From Hymenoscyphus infarciens (lineage: Eukaryota; Ascomycota; Leotiomycetes; Helotiales; Helotiaceae): DNA of 64,000 bases. Below the pieces are notes generated by a model. It made no database searches and was not told the DNA's origin. It saw only the letters and a list, made by a program, of their open reading frames with translations. The position numbers were made by a program, and so were the translations under genes. This document shows positions 10,744 to 21,412 of the stretch, in pieces (position 1 is the stretch's first letter; each line of letters opens with the position of its first letter). The stretch covers positions 1-64,000 of the forward strand of contig LLCB01000175.1 in NCBI GenBank assembly GCA_001414345.1, in the 5' to 3' direction.

Positions 10744-12189
10744 ATTGATGGAAGGAAGGACAAATGAAGTTTGCTGGGAAAGAAAGTCGAAGTAAAGGAG
10801 AAACGAGAGTAGGTGATGAAGAAAGAAGATGAGGGTGGGGGACGAAAAACTCTCACATCTAGTCCTTTACAATGATTAAGTATGCTTCCCCCCTTCGGCT
10901 ACACGTTCTTCCCCTTCCGGAATCTTGTGGTATTTCCGGAGGGAAGAAAAAGAACGTCCCCACTTGCGCTTAAGGTTTCGCATGACGAAGCCGTGACGTT
11001 CTTCCATCGATATATCGAAAAAAAACATATGGGCCAGGGGCATATAGGGCTGAGGGATTGAGGGGGTGACGAAGCTCACGGCTAACCCGATCCGGTAGTC
11101 AACCCCTTTATCTTGACGACTCATCCACGACAACACCAGCGGCTTTCCCACCTGTCACTGACGCAAGCCCGTCCTCGTCGACGATTCGACAACTTTGAGG
11201 CTGAGTAAGTCGTGTTTCAACCTTCTTCGGACGAGAACGTGTCCACACGTGTCCACAATTGACCTGCAGGAAATGCAGCAGGTCGAGAATCAATCGGACT
11301 CGAGACCTTCGCCGGTGCCATGACGATTGCAATTGCAGCTTTCTTCTCTTCGGGTATTTTCGAGGAGAAGTATTCGGGAATATTTTGACACTCACTATGG
11401 AAATTGTTATCACCGGCGATGCACGACTTGAAGTGATAATTTGAAAACGGCCTTGCACGGCAACACGAAGGAAATGATTGAAGAAGGTTATTTTTGACAT
11501 TTGTCATGACATGCTGCCTGGGGCGATTCCAAGAGTGATGAATATTGTGGTGGACGATGAATAATTTGTTTCAACTTTCAACAGGTCATCCGTCTACCTC
11601 GTTCGTCACTTTTGTTTCGTATGTTCGTATACACGCTGTAGACAGCTGGAAACGCGTGTATAAGCTATTGATAAACACGTATGCAAGGCAGTGAAGTTGA
11701 AGATTTTTGCTTGCTCCGTCCAATCTTGCCCCTGGAGAAGACACCCACACGCCCATGCACCCTCCGTGCTGGATACCATCCGCTAAGCCTTGCTATTATT
11801 TGGGGAGACATCGAACGCTCGTTGGTCTCCCATACGTGGGTCGATTATAGTTTATTTTTGGTGTTCCAGAATCCATTTCCAAGGCTTGTGTTCGGCATGG
11901 ACTCATTTCGTGGGATAAACTCTGATACTTTGTGGTCAGTTTCTTGAGTTCTGACCACACAGAGACACCAGAAAGGGGGCAAGGTAAGTCGATGTAGACA
12001 TGGAGCCGCATTGGGTGAGTTAGGTCTTGGGACGGTACTGTATATAACTCCTCCTCCTCACCACCAAAAACAATCTCCTCATCATCCAACGATCCAACTC
12101 CTTCTCTATTTGCTTGCTTTTCGGCATCTCTTTTTGCATTTTCCTATCATTTCGTTATTTGCAGTCGTTCTTCGCTAGTTTTCGTCATC
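10744..12189. other. Intergenic region: divergent promoters of the secreted protein and the laccase
   Basis: It holds the upstream regions of two divergent genes. A TATA-like tatataa lies at 12041-12047, about 145 bp before the laccase start and next to a pyrimidine-rich leader. Short overlapping frames at 11108-11507 and 11681-11947 show no domain and I do not call them genes. Confidence 0.6.
12041..12047 (+). promoter_or_regulatory. Putative TATA box of the laccase gene
   Basis: The word tatataa sits about 143 bp upstream of the laccase ATG, followed by a C/T-rich leader (ctcctcctcaccacc). This placement fits a leader of about 110 nt. It is inferred from position only. Confidence 0.45.
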
Positions 12190-14368
12190 ATGTATATTTC
12201 CTCTTTCCTTTCGGCCTCCTCTGGCCTGGCTATGCTGCTCTCCGGAGTCAACGCGGCGCCTCATGTTCAATCTCAGTCTCATTCTCTCGGCAAAAGGGCT
12301 TGCGACAACTCAGCATCCGCTCGTTCTTGTTGGGGTGAGTATTCAACTGTAAGCTTCATCCTCCTTCGCTATTTACACTCTTGAACTAACAATAAATGCA
12401 GAGCACCAATTACTACGACGAGGTCCCCGATACTGGAGTCACAGTTGAGGTAAGTTCTACTCCACTCCTTTGTTGGGACCAACATCTGGACTATCGCTTA
12501 TTTTCCTCAACAGGTCTACCTTGAGCTCGTCAACACCACAGCATCATTAGACGGTGTCGAACGCAACGTTCTCTTAGTCAACGGCACCTTCCCAGGCCCA
12601 ACCATAATTGCCGATTGGGGTGACACGGTTGTTGTCCACCTTACCAACAGTTTAGCGTATGTTTCAATTTTTGGCTGTTCTATGAAGTAAACTGACCCCT
12701 ATATAGGAACAATGGTACTGGCTTGCATTTCCACGGTATCCGTCAAAATTACACAAACCAGATGGACGGTGTTCCTTCCATTACCCAATGTCCTACAGCA
12801 CCTGGAGAGTCAATCACCTACACCTGGAGAGCGACCCAATACGGTTCAACGTGGTACCACTCCCATTTCGCTCTGCAAGCATGGGAAGGTGTTATCGGTG
12901 GTATCATTATCAACGGCCCAGCGACGGCAAACTATGACCATGAGTGAGTTAAAGGAAGGCGTTTTGGATTTCTTTAGCTACGCGCTATCTAGACGGCAAT
13001 TCGGAAACAGTATGCTAATTAGTTGCAGTATGGGAAACATGTTCTTGAACGATTGGACACACGCCACAGCCGATGCCATGTACAGTGAAGCTCAGACTAC
13101 CGGTCCTCCGACTCTGTAAGCAACTTCAATGCTCCCCCGTGCTGTCTCCCAATGTCTGCTAATTTGTTGTAGTGATAACGGTCTCATCAACGGCACGAAT
13201 ACCTATGACGGTTCAGGATCAAGATTTGAAGTTTCTGTCACTGAGGGGGATTCCTATCGCATAAGGCGTGAGTAAAATTCTAGAGCCGAGACATTTTTCA
13301 TTCTCAACACTTCCATATCTGCCTTACAGCTTCTTGTCCTTCTGCTTCTCAAACGTTCACAAAGCAATACTCACTCCGATATCCTGTAGTGGTCAACGGT
13401 GCTATCGATACTCACTTCAAATGGATGATTGACGGTCACTCTTTCGAGGTCATCGCCATAGATCTTGTCCCAATTGTCCCTTACAACACCACCGTCCTCA
13501 ACATCGGAATGGGACAGCGTTACGATGTAGTAGTCAACATGAACCAGACCGCCGGCAACTACTGGATCAGAGCTATCCCCCAAACGTTCTGTTCTGACAA
13601 CGACAACGCCGCAGACATCAAGGGTATTTTAAGATACGATTCTACATCCACTGACGACCCAACCACCAGTGCTTATACCTACGATGGTTCGTTGATCCTC
13701 GACACTTCTAGAAATGACAATATTGACTCTGACATCTTCTAGACAATTGTGACGATGAAGACATGACCAACCTTGTTCCATACTACGCCTTGAACGCTTC
13801 TGATGAGGATGAGACCGACGACTTCGCTGTCACTGTGGGAAAATCCAATAACGTGTTCAAATGGTACATGGCCGCTACCACCTTCGAAGTCGAATGGGCC
13901 AATCCAACTCTTCTCCAGATCTATGAGGGAAACACCAGCTACACCACCAACTCTCACGTCATTGCGCTCGACACCGCCGATGAATGGGTCTACTTCGTCA
14001 TCGAGACCACCCAAGCCGTCCCGCATCCAATCCATCTCCACGGTCACGATTTCTATATCCTCGCACAGGATACCGGAACTTACTCTACCTCCACCAATCT
14101 CACCACCACCAACCCCCCAAGACGTGATGTCGCCATGCTTCCTGCTTCCGGTTACCTGGTGATTGCTTTCCAGACTGACAACCCAGGAACTTGGTTGATG
14201 CACTGCCACATCGGATGGCACACAGCTGAGGGATTCGCCCTCCAATTGGTCGAGCGAGTTTCCGAGATCCCAGCTCTCATCGACCACGATTCCCTCAACA
14301 GCACCTGTACCGCATGGGAGACCTATGCTGGGTCCAGCGGAGTCGAGCGTGAGGATTCCGGAGTGTAA
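12190..14368 (+). CDS. Secreted multicopper oxidase, laccase (EC 1.10.3.2 type)
   Basis: Eight exons join to 563 aa: 12190-12348, 12402-12449, 12514-12656, 12707-12943, 13029-13115, 13173-13267, 13390-13686 and 13743-14368. A signal peptide (about residues 1-22) is followed by GKR, a likely propeptide cleavage site, then the CWGEYST start of the mature domain. All four copper signatures are present: HFHGIRQ (124-130), WYHSHF (166-171), HPIHLHGHDF (450-459) and HCHIGWH (509-515). The C-terminus DSGV matches the DSGL/I/V plug typical of ascomycete laccases. The position ten residues after the type-1 Cys (C510) is Phe520. Laccases oxidise phenols extracellularly using O2, in lignin breakdown, melanin synthesis or detoxification. 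Intron 6 (13268-13389, 122 nt) contains an earlier acceptor at 13329 that was rejected because only the later one restores the RIRLVNGAIDTHF continuity. Confidence 0.95.
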
Positions 14369-16112
14369 ACGTACAAACGTTTGATGGATGGAAAGATAGA
14401 TGGGTACATGATATCTCGATATCACATGAAGTTTTCGTTTTTCGATTGGTTTTTGGTTGGGAGGGAGGGTATAGCGGCATTGGATATAAACTTGGACTTT
14501 TTTTCTTTCCTTTAAGAACGACTGTTTTCCTTTTTCTCTTTTTTTTTCTCAGGATAGCTTAAGATGGTGCATGGATGGAGGATTCTCAGTCATAAGCTTG
14601 GGATTTGGGTCTGAGGTATATCATTGGATTTTCATATATACGCACTCATTTAATTTTACACTACGTTACATGGGAGGGGATGGGGACGAGACAGCGGATG
14701 GGGTGGTGGTTGTTTAGATAGAGATGTTAGAGACCTTTTTAGGGAATAGCAGTCACAGTTACTTCTCTATATTGGCTTACACATCAAATTTAAATTAAAG
14801 TGCTTAGTTTCATCGCATCTCCTTCGTCATCCGACCTCCGTGGAATCTAAATGGCTCTTTACTAGGTACTGCCTCGCACCCCCGAGCTTCGGCTAAATCA
14901 CGTGGATCATCACTTCTGGTTCACGACATATTTACCCAACATCTGCTATTGGTGGAATTGCTTTGTTTTGGAGAAATGAAGTTCGATTGTTGTTCTGTAT
15001 GCGTTTACTACAGACAGCGCACCAATAGAGGAGATATTAATCAATGCACGTGATATAGGGGATCTTCAATTCGCAGAGGTTTCGATACCTTTTAGTTGAA
15101 TTGTTTATCAAATTTTTGTCATATCTGCTTGTAGTGCTGTCGGGCAGTCTTTCAAATCTTCTCGAATAATCGTAGGTAACATCCCAGAAGAGTTGGAAGC
15201 TCGACAGCTGGATTCTTCTAGAACTCGTCGAACCAGACTTGGGCAGCTATACTACCGGTGGAGTATTGAGGGAGATTACGATAATTATCATATCGTATTA
15301 AGTGATCCGATCGAAATCGGATTTCTGAGGATAACTCACTAATATCAAGGAATATAAAGTATTTCTCGATCTGAAGAGTAAATAATAATCTTAAGTCATG
15401 TGATATTTACTTACTACTATAAGGCCCTAGCGTCAAAGCTTTGCGCTTTATCGATTATCGTTAATCTTTTGACGTATATCGTATCGGATGAGATATTATC
15501 GATAGTATCGGAAGATAGATAAATATCGTATCGCCGCCCGAGTCAGCGTCGAATAATATCCGATTACCTTAGTGTTTTGTGTAACCAAAGGTGATCTAGG
15601 TGGTGCACGTACAGTTACGAGTGATCTGACTTCATACCTGGATATTTCCACAGGCTGTAAATGCCACCGTTCGTACCTGCCTACCTCGACATTGTTCCAA
15701 TTATCTAGAACAATTAATTTGTATTACCCAAGATATTTAGAGCAATTTAGAATATTAACCCAACTATTTAAAACAATATTGTTCCAAAGTATTTGAGGTA
15801 GATTAATATGTACGCTTTTACAGCTGTTTTTCTATCCACCGCGAGCCCTTTGCTTTCGGAACCACCAACCTCTCAAAAAACATGCTGAACTAGTGAAACT
15901 CCTGACGAGTTTCTCCTTACTTATATTAATAGTTCTCGACGAGATGTAGTAGACGATTCGATGAAAACTCGAGACGACCTTATCGTATAGTAGACAAGAA
16001 ATATTCCACTCTCTCTCAGCAACTCCTTACATCCGAATTGTCCCGTTTTACAACAACATAAAACATCAACCTAAATCTTTCTACCAGGAGCTTTTGTATT
16101 GAAATACAACAT
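14369..16112. other. Intergenic, with a short AT-rich patch
   Basis: It begins with the presumed laccase 3' region. At about 15240-15570 there is a patch of repeated tatcgtatcg / gatattatcg words with a RIP-like look and no open frame. No gene is supported. Confidence 0.5.
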
Positions 16113-16194
16113 GAGCTTGCTCAAGTTGGTGTACAGAGAAGATTAGCATGGCCCCTGCACTAAGAATAACACGCTTAACTAAAGGGAAGCTACC
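16113..16194 (+). pseudogene. Decayed U6 snRNA copy
   Basis: It shares the U6 core with the intact copy at 16311-16412 (ACAGAGAAGATTAGCATGGC and CCCTGCACTAAG), then diverges (gaataacacgc instead of ggatgacacgc). About 12 nt are missing before the ACAGAGA box (aagttggt directly followed by gtacagag), and the 3' end lacks the T-run terminator (tacctgattc). A gagc-tt-gctc stem replaces the normal 5' stem. Several differences are CpA/TpG-to-TpA transitions, as in RIP. It faces the intact gene head-on, about 116 bp away. Confidence 0.75.
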
Positions 16195-16310
16195 TGATTC
16201 CACACCCTCGCTTAACCCCCCACCGCCTTGAACCCCCCCCAAAAAATGCCAAAAATAAGAGTCCAACTTCAAATCCACTTTAGACCTTCAAAATAAAGGT
16301 GAAAAAATCA

Positions 16311-16412
16311 AAAAAATTGGTAGCTTCTCTTTGATTGAGCGTGTCATCCTTAGTGCAGGGGCCATGCTAATCTTCTCTGTATCGTTTCAAATTGACCAAA
16401 TGCCCGAAGGCG
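16311..16412 (-). ncRNA. U6 spliceosomal snRNA
   Basis: The minus strand reads a complete fungal U6. It has a 5' stem-loop CGCCTTCGGGCA, then TTTGGTCAATTTGAAACGATACAG, the invariant ACAGAGA box (pairs the 5' splice site), the AGC catalytic triad in GATTAGCATGGCC, the internal stem-loop region CCTGCACTAAGGATGACACGC, and a tail ending in CCAATTTTTT. The T-run (plus-strand A-run at 16311-16316) is a Pol III terminator, with a second A-run at 16302-16307 as a backup. A TATA-like tatatttataaata lies about 15-28 bp upstream (16427-16440). U6 is the catalytic RNA of the spliceosome. The exact ends are estimates within a few bases. Confidence 0.93.
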
Positions 16413-16426
16413 AGTAAAATATGCTT

Positions 16427-16440
16427 ATTTATAAATATAA
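16427..16440 (-). promoter_or_regulatory. TATA element of the U6 gene
   Basis: On the minus strand, tatatttataaata ends about 15 bp before the U6 5' end. An upstream TATA box is usual for Pol III-transcribed fungal U6 genes. No separate B box was searched for. Confidence 0.55.
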
Positions 16441-16541
16441 CCAGTTCTAGGGAAAGTGGAGCTTTGTCATTTGTGGGGTGGGGCTCGCACGAGCTAAGAT
16501 TTTATTGGATGGTGGAAAGGAGGGGCTGGTGTCAGGTGAGT

Positions 16542-16766
16542 GGGCCCACCAGGGGGTGCAGGAATTCGTGACTGTATTCTCGAAGTACTTACACTTCTAC
16601 AATTGTTCTAACTTCTTTAGAATAATAAATATCTTAAAATCTTAATTATTTAAGCCTTTTAGAATAATAGAATCGATTTATCAAGTTTTAGATTAACAAT
16701 AGAAGGAATAGTAGAGAGTTGGTCAACTATTCGCTAGTCACGAATTCCTGCATCCCCTGGTGGGCC
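16542..16766. mobile_element. MITE copy 1, with ~31-bp terminal inverted repeats
   Basis: The left end (16542-16573; core ccaccagggggtgcaggaat) and right end (16736-16766) are inverted copies with one internal mismatch over about 31 bp. They enclose about 160 bp of AT-rich, non-coding DNA containing RIP-like TpA words. A flanking tgag occurs on both sides (16537-16540 and 16767-16770), a possible target-site duplication. A related element in opposite orientation lies at 46035-46241. Without a transposase it must be non-autonomous. Confidence 0.85.
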
Positions 16767-17942
16767 TGAGGCTAGACGACCAAGAGGGCCTCAAATCGGC
16801 ACTAAAGTCCGCTCCTTACACCATGTCACGGCGTACTACGGGGGCAAATCAAATCGCAAAAATATAACAAAAAGTCTACTCGATCCTTAGAGTCATCTTG
16901 AAGACGCGTAGCAAGTCTTGTACCTTTTCAACACGTGGTTGTGGTTTCTTCGAGGTAGAAGCTGGTGCATCTTAAATAGTCACGGTTTTTCTTACCCGGA
17001 GAGCCCCGCCGCCTTGAACCCTTTTCGATAGTAGCTCGCTCGAGGAAACCTGTACAACAACCTTAACCTACAAACCATCTCGTCTGGAATTCAAACAAAA
17101 TGGAGACGACAGAAATCTCTCCAACTCCTTTCTTTCCAAGGTCATTCCAAAGTATCAAAGTAGCTGCTAGCTATAACATAAAAAATAGAACCAACAACAA
17201 AGTAGGTAGCTCCACGGGGACGCAAAAGACCGTCGCAATTTCCTCCTATGCCGCACACCCTACCTACCGAAATAACAAGAACGAACCTGTCTAAAGAAAA
17301 AGAAAAAAACTTGGAAAAAAATACTACCTAATTTTTTTTTCAAAGAATAAATCTTTGGTAGCTAGTTAATCCTAGTAGCAAGTTCCATATTCAGGTTTTG
17401 TTATAAGATCGTTGTAGTTTATCTTCAAAAGTCATTACGCTCCTATATAAGAATAAATTCCGACAGTTTTTGGTAAGACTTACTAGTCTACTATCCAAGA
17501 TGGAAAAGAAATTTTCACATAAAGTTCAAGTTGGAACGTTCATTTTAGAACGTTTGATCTCCAGATATCCGACAATAGCACATGTTTGACAATATGAATC
17601 TAGACATCATACAAGCTCGATCGATCCTCGCAGTCATCGAAAACCCTAGCATACCTACCTACCTATAGACAAGTAAGTGAGTACCTAGACAAGTAAGTAA
17701 GCAATCACACCTTCAGTCCACCCCACCATAATCAACCAAGAACTGATGAACACCAGAAACACCCACAATCATCCCTCTCTAATTACAATCATCCCCCCCC
17801 AATTACAATTCCACTATACTAATCCCTAGTCTCCATAGTAAATTACAAATCTGCACTTTTCGATCCAGCGAACTTATAACGATTTAGAATTAATATCTAT
17901 ATAATACCTTAGTATCTAATCACCAACCTCCAGCCTTATCCC

Positions 17943-18033
17943 AAAAAGAAAAAGAAAAAGAAAAAGAAAAAGAAAAAGAAAAAGAAAAAGAAAAAGAAAA
18001 AGAAAAAGAAAAAGAAAAAGAAAAAGAAAGAAA
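17943..18033. repeat. (AAAAAG)n microsatellite
   Basis: About fifteen near-perfect hexanucleotide units, purine-only on this strand. Non-coding. Confidence 0.95.
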
Positions 18034-18152
18034 AATTAAGATATAACATCGTACTTATATCATATCGTATTTAGCAAGGAGTGTATTCCCCCTGAAGAGC
18101 AGCGAATTCACCACCCTTCTAAGTTCTACTTTCCATACATCCTTCAAGGAAT

Positions 18153-18174
18153 TAGGTAGGTAGGTAGGTAGGTA
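18153..18174. repeat. (TAGG)n microsatellite
   Basis: Five to six tagg units in non-coding DNA. Confidence 0.9.
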
Positions 18175-18377
18175 GAGGTAGATTTAGCAGCTCAGCTCAG
18201 CTCCCCTCCCCTGTCTTGTCCGTCCCACAATGACCATGTTCCGCGTGGCACTCGTTCCAAAAAACGGGGTATGTATTTTTTAGCTAGTTCGTCGGCCATC
18301 ATTTTCTTCGCTGAGCCTCGAAGGCGTTACCTACCTATGCTCTCGGGGGGATTCCAAATCAGAGTCTGGGAGAAGGA

Positions 18378-18398
18378 GGGGGGGGGGGGGGGGGGGGG
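18378..18398. repeat. Poly-G tract of 21 bases
   Basis: An uninterrupted run of G on the plus strand. Length is likely to vary between isolates and may include sequencing error. Confidence 0.9.
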
Positions 18399-18889
18399 CT
18401 ATAGAATCAGGAAGCTTCTGGTTCTTCTTGCGAGAAAAAGGGAGGCAGGGAGGGAGTGAGGCCAGGAGCTGATCCTGTTTGCAGGGGAGAGTCTAGTCGT
18501 TTTCGACAGGAACCGAGAAGTAGAGGATGGGATGCGCTGGCACGTTTATTGCGCGGGATTGAATGCGCAGAGACAGCATAGCATCTCTTATCCATCCAAG
18601 GCCCAGTCTACATACACCACCTCGGATATTCCTCCAAAGCTCTTGAAACAATGGCAAACAACTGGAGAATTTCTCCATCTCAAAAGGAATCAATCTATTT
18701 GATAGAAAGCCAAACCATGTCATTCCTTCGACTGAAGAAGTAGAGATTTGGTTCTCACTCTTTGGGCCATGGAGTCCAGCCGAGTCCCACTCACGTTCAA
18801 AACAATCTATAACACAAAAAGTTAATAGCAATAGTCAAGGAATTGCCCTGAAGAAAAGTGTGTATCATTCATTGCCTTTCTGAACTCTT

Positions 18890-21412
18890 CTAATTCACCT
18901 CCCCACCCAACTTCTCCAACTCCTCCTTCAAGAAGTCCTCTGCATTAATCAGTTCCGTACTCCCATACACCACTCTCCTCTTCCCCGCTCCCTTCTCCGC
19001 CCCAGCCCCCCCAGCACCCGTCCGCGTCGCCCACTCCTGCAAATTCCCATACTCATCCATACTCCCACCCCCAACAGTAAAAACAATCGCCTCACTAAAA
19101 CCCTGCCGCCTCTGTCCAAAGGTAGCTTGTTGTCCAGGTCCATGACCGCCCATAGCTCCTGGCATTTGCTCGCCTTTACGGGCCGCGCTGGGAGGTGGCA
19201 TCGTGCCTCGAGCGTTGGCGCTCCGTGGGTCAAAGTAGAGGTAGTTTTCGGTTTTGGCGATGGCGCTGCTGCTTGCACCTGCAGGATCCATGATGGATTC
19301 GGTGATTTTCGTGACTGTGAGATCACGATTTGCTGGGAGGAAGTTCTTGACACCTGAAATGAGATTTTCAAAGTTGGCGCCAACTCCGGATTCTTTAAGG
19401 GAGGATGTGAGACGGGAGGAGATGCCGCTGAATTGAGAGAAGAGTTGATTCGAGGCAGAGGATTGTTGGCTCGTTTGGGATGGAGCTGTAGACATCATTG
19501 TTGTTTTGGTGTAAGTGCGAACTCTGGTGGTTTGTTAGAAAGAGTACACATTGTAGTGTTTAGTGATAGCACTTACTGTTTGACATAGGCGAGGGAGGTT
19601 GTGTCCGCTCCCGCTGCCTTGAGAATTTCTTCAAACTTCTCAATATCTGTTCTTGAAATTTCCTGATCTGTGCTAAGATACCATATGATGAACAATCTTA
19701 ATTTGTCCTTGGGCTCCGTCCCTTTGGTCTCGTCGCCTAGAACCTCGAACATCTGAGCCTTGGTTTGCTTCGTAATAGTTTCTTCCATTTGGAAATAATT
19801 GTCCAGCTGTCGATTTTTGATAGCCGTCAACAATGCGGCCAATATATTCATATGCTTATCAAGCATCGCTTTCCGTTCTCGCAATTCTGGGAGGAGTGTG
19901 ATGGCAGCTTTTAGATGTTGCGCCGAGGCACTTGAATCATCTTCGAGATCTTCAATGGACGAAGCCCCAGTTTTCCTCGTCACCTCATTCGCATCATCTT
20001 TGTATTTTGACAACTCGGCATCAATGTCCTCCGCGACCTGTGGAAAAGGAACGCTCGCATTTTTCTTCCAGAAAGAGTCGTTGTGTTCAAGATCATATCC
20101 CTTTTTCGTCGATCCTTTCGCGGGGTTTTCCTCGTCGATTGGAGTCTCAACGGTAATTCGGTTGAGCTTCATGTTCAAGACACCGTGGACAAGGGATTGG
20201 TATGTCCAGGAGTGCGAAAGCATCGGTATTAAATCCACATTTCGGTCCAAAAGAATTAGAACAGGCCTAGACGATGGAGTACCTCCGGATGATGTCCCTC
20301 TACCTGTTGGCGCGGAAAACAAGTTGTCTTTCGAATTCAAAATATGATCGCGAAGTTTTCGATCGAGTTTAGCAGCAATCATTTCAGCTGCGCCATCTTT
20401 CGGGCAGCGAATAATAGGCATTACACCTAGAATTGTCAGCCAGAACCCCGGTCCCAATTTGCGAGGAGAATCGCATACCCATTGTAGCCATCACACTAAA
20501 CAACCCGCTTACGATCCTGTCCACAACATGTGCCAACTGTTCCTCGGTTGTCTGCCCGCTATTCAATGCCCAGTATGCATTTTCCTTTCTCATGCCCAAA
20601 CTAAACAAATCTGGCTCTCCAACAATAAAGTTCAGGTATTGGTCGTAGAATTGTGAAATGCTTTCCGATGTTCCAGCTTCTGCGGTTTGCCTCGCAAAGT
20701 CTTCGAGTAAGGGACGGGGTATCGAGGAGAGGAAATTGATGTATGCGGGAGAATAGAGGCCACGAGACAGGTCCGTGGTGATTGCTTGTAGATTCGAGGG
20801 GGTAGGTTCAACCAAATACAGAACAGGAACGTCAGGTATAGGATGGCGAGCGGATGCTATATGCCTAATTCGGTCAGTACTTCTTGCGACAAGTAGCGAC
20901 AAATTTCTTTGAAACAGTCTGGAACAGTTATAGTTATTGTTTGAGAAAGTTTAGGACAATGGAGAAATAGAGTTTCCCATTCCTTTAACCCTTCTCAGAC
21001 AATAGTTTTATTCTTCTTAACCATTTCAAACTGAAACAGGTGCCGGAGAGCAACTAGTAGGATGTCTCTTGCCATGGGGGCCTACATGTGCATTGTTACT
21101 CCCCAGGTCCGCAAGTCAGAGACTCGCAGAACACTGCTAATCACATCTCTCCCCAAATCGTCAAAGACCAGTACTTTCCAGATTGGGTCGCCATCTGAGT
21201 TTAGGAGGGGCGTGGAGGGAACAGCAAGCCCGTTTGCATTATGGTCGGTAGGGTTATGATCGAGTTCATCGGATTCGTGGTTGAGATTTAGCATGCGTTT
21301 GATCGATGCTGTGGAATAATTAGCTATGGCCAGGTCATGCATGGTATGGCGGGGTAGGTTGGGAATAGCTACTGATTTGACGGTCCCGGAGGGAAGTGCT
21401 GCTCGCCGCCAT
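18890..21412 (-). CDS. SLY1: SLY1, Sec1/Munc18-family protein for ER-Golgi vesicle fusion
   Basis: Five exons on the minus strand (21412-21373, 21308-21086, 20864-20479, 20426-19577, 19523-18890) join to 710 aa, close to the family's usual 650-700. The start at 21412 is in exon 1 ([13 protein letters not shown]), which joins to the conserved [10 protein letters not shown] helix. Later SM-protein landmarks are [79 protein letters not shown], and a C-terminal [22 protein letters not shown]1 binds the syntaxin Sed5/Ufe1 N-peptide and guides SNARE assembly in ER-Golgi traffic; it is essential in yeast. The intron after exon 2 is 221 nt; the others are 52-64 nt. The join after exon 2 uses the attag acceptor at 20865-20869, giving [11 protein letters not shown]. 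The gene shares a 1.6-kb divergent intergenic region with the CCCH gene. Confidence 0.95.

Larger units (their letters stand above)
16767..18889. other. Intergenic with several simple repeats
   Basis: One 64-codon frame at 17100-17294 begins in a good context (caaaATGG) but shows no domain and I do not call it. Simple repeats are listed separately. The stretch 18400-18889 is the presumed 3' flank of SLY1. Confidence 0.5.

Noticed and set aside
13330..13389. Reading the laccase through an earlier acceptor at 13329
   Set aside because: It would insert about 20 residues not seen in laccases and break the RIRLVNGAIDTHF block.
16207..17020. Direct repeat ccgccttgaaccc at about 16223 and 17009
   Set aside because: A 13-base match within 64 kb is expected by chance; not evidence of an LTR.
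17100..17294. 64-codon frame with good start context
   Set aside because: No domain, no partner exon found, and rich in Thr, Ser and Asn; may be chance.
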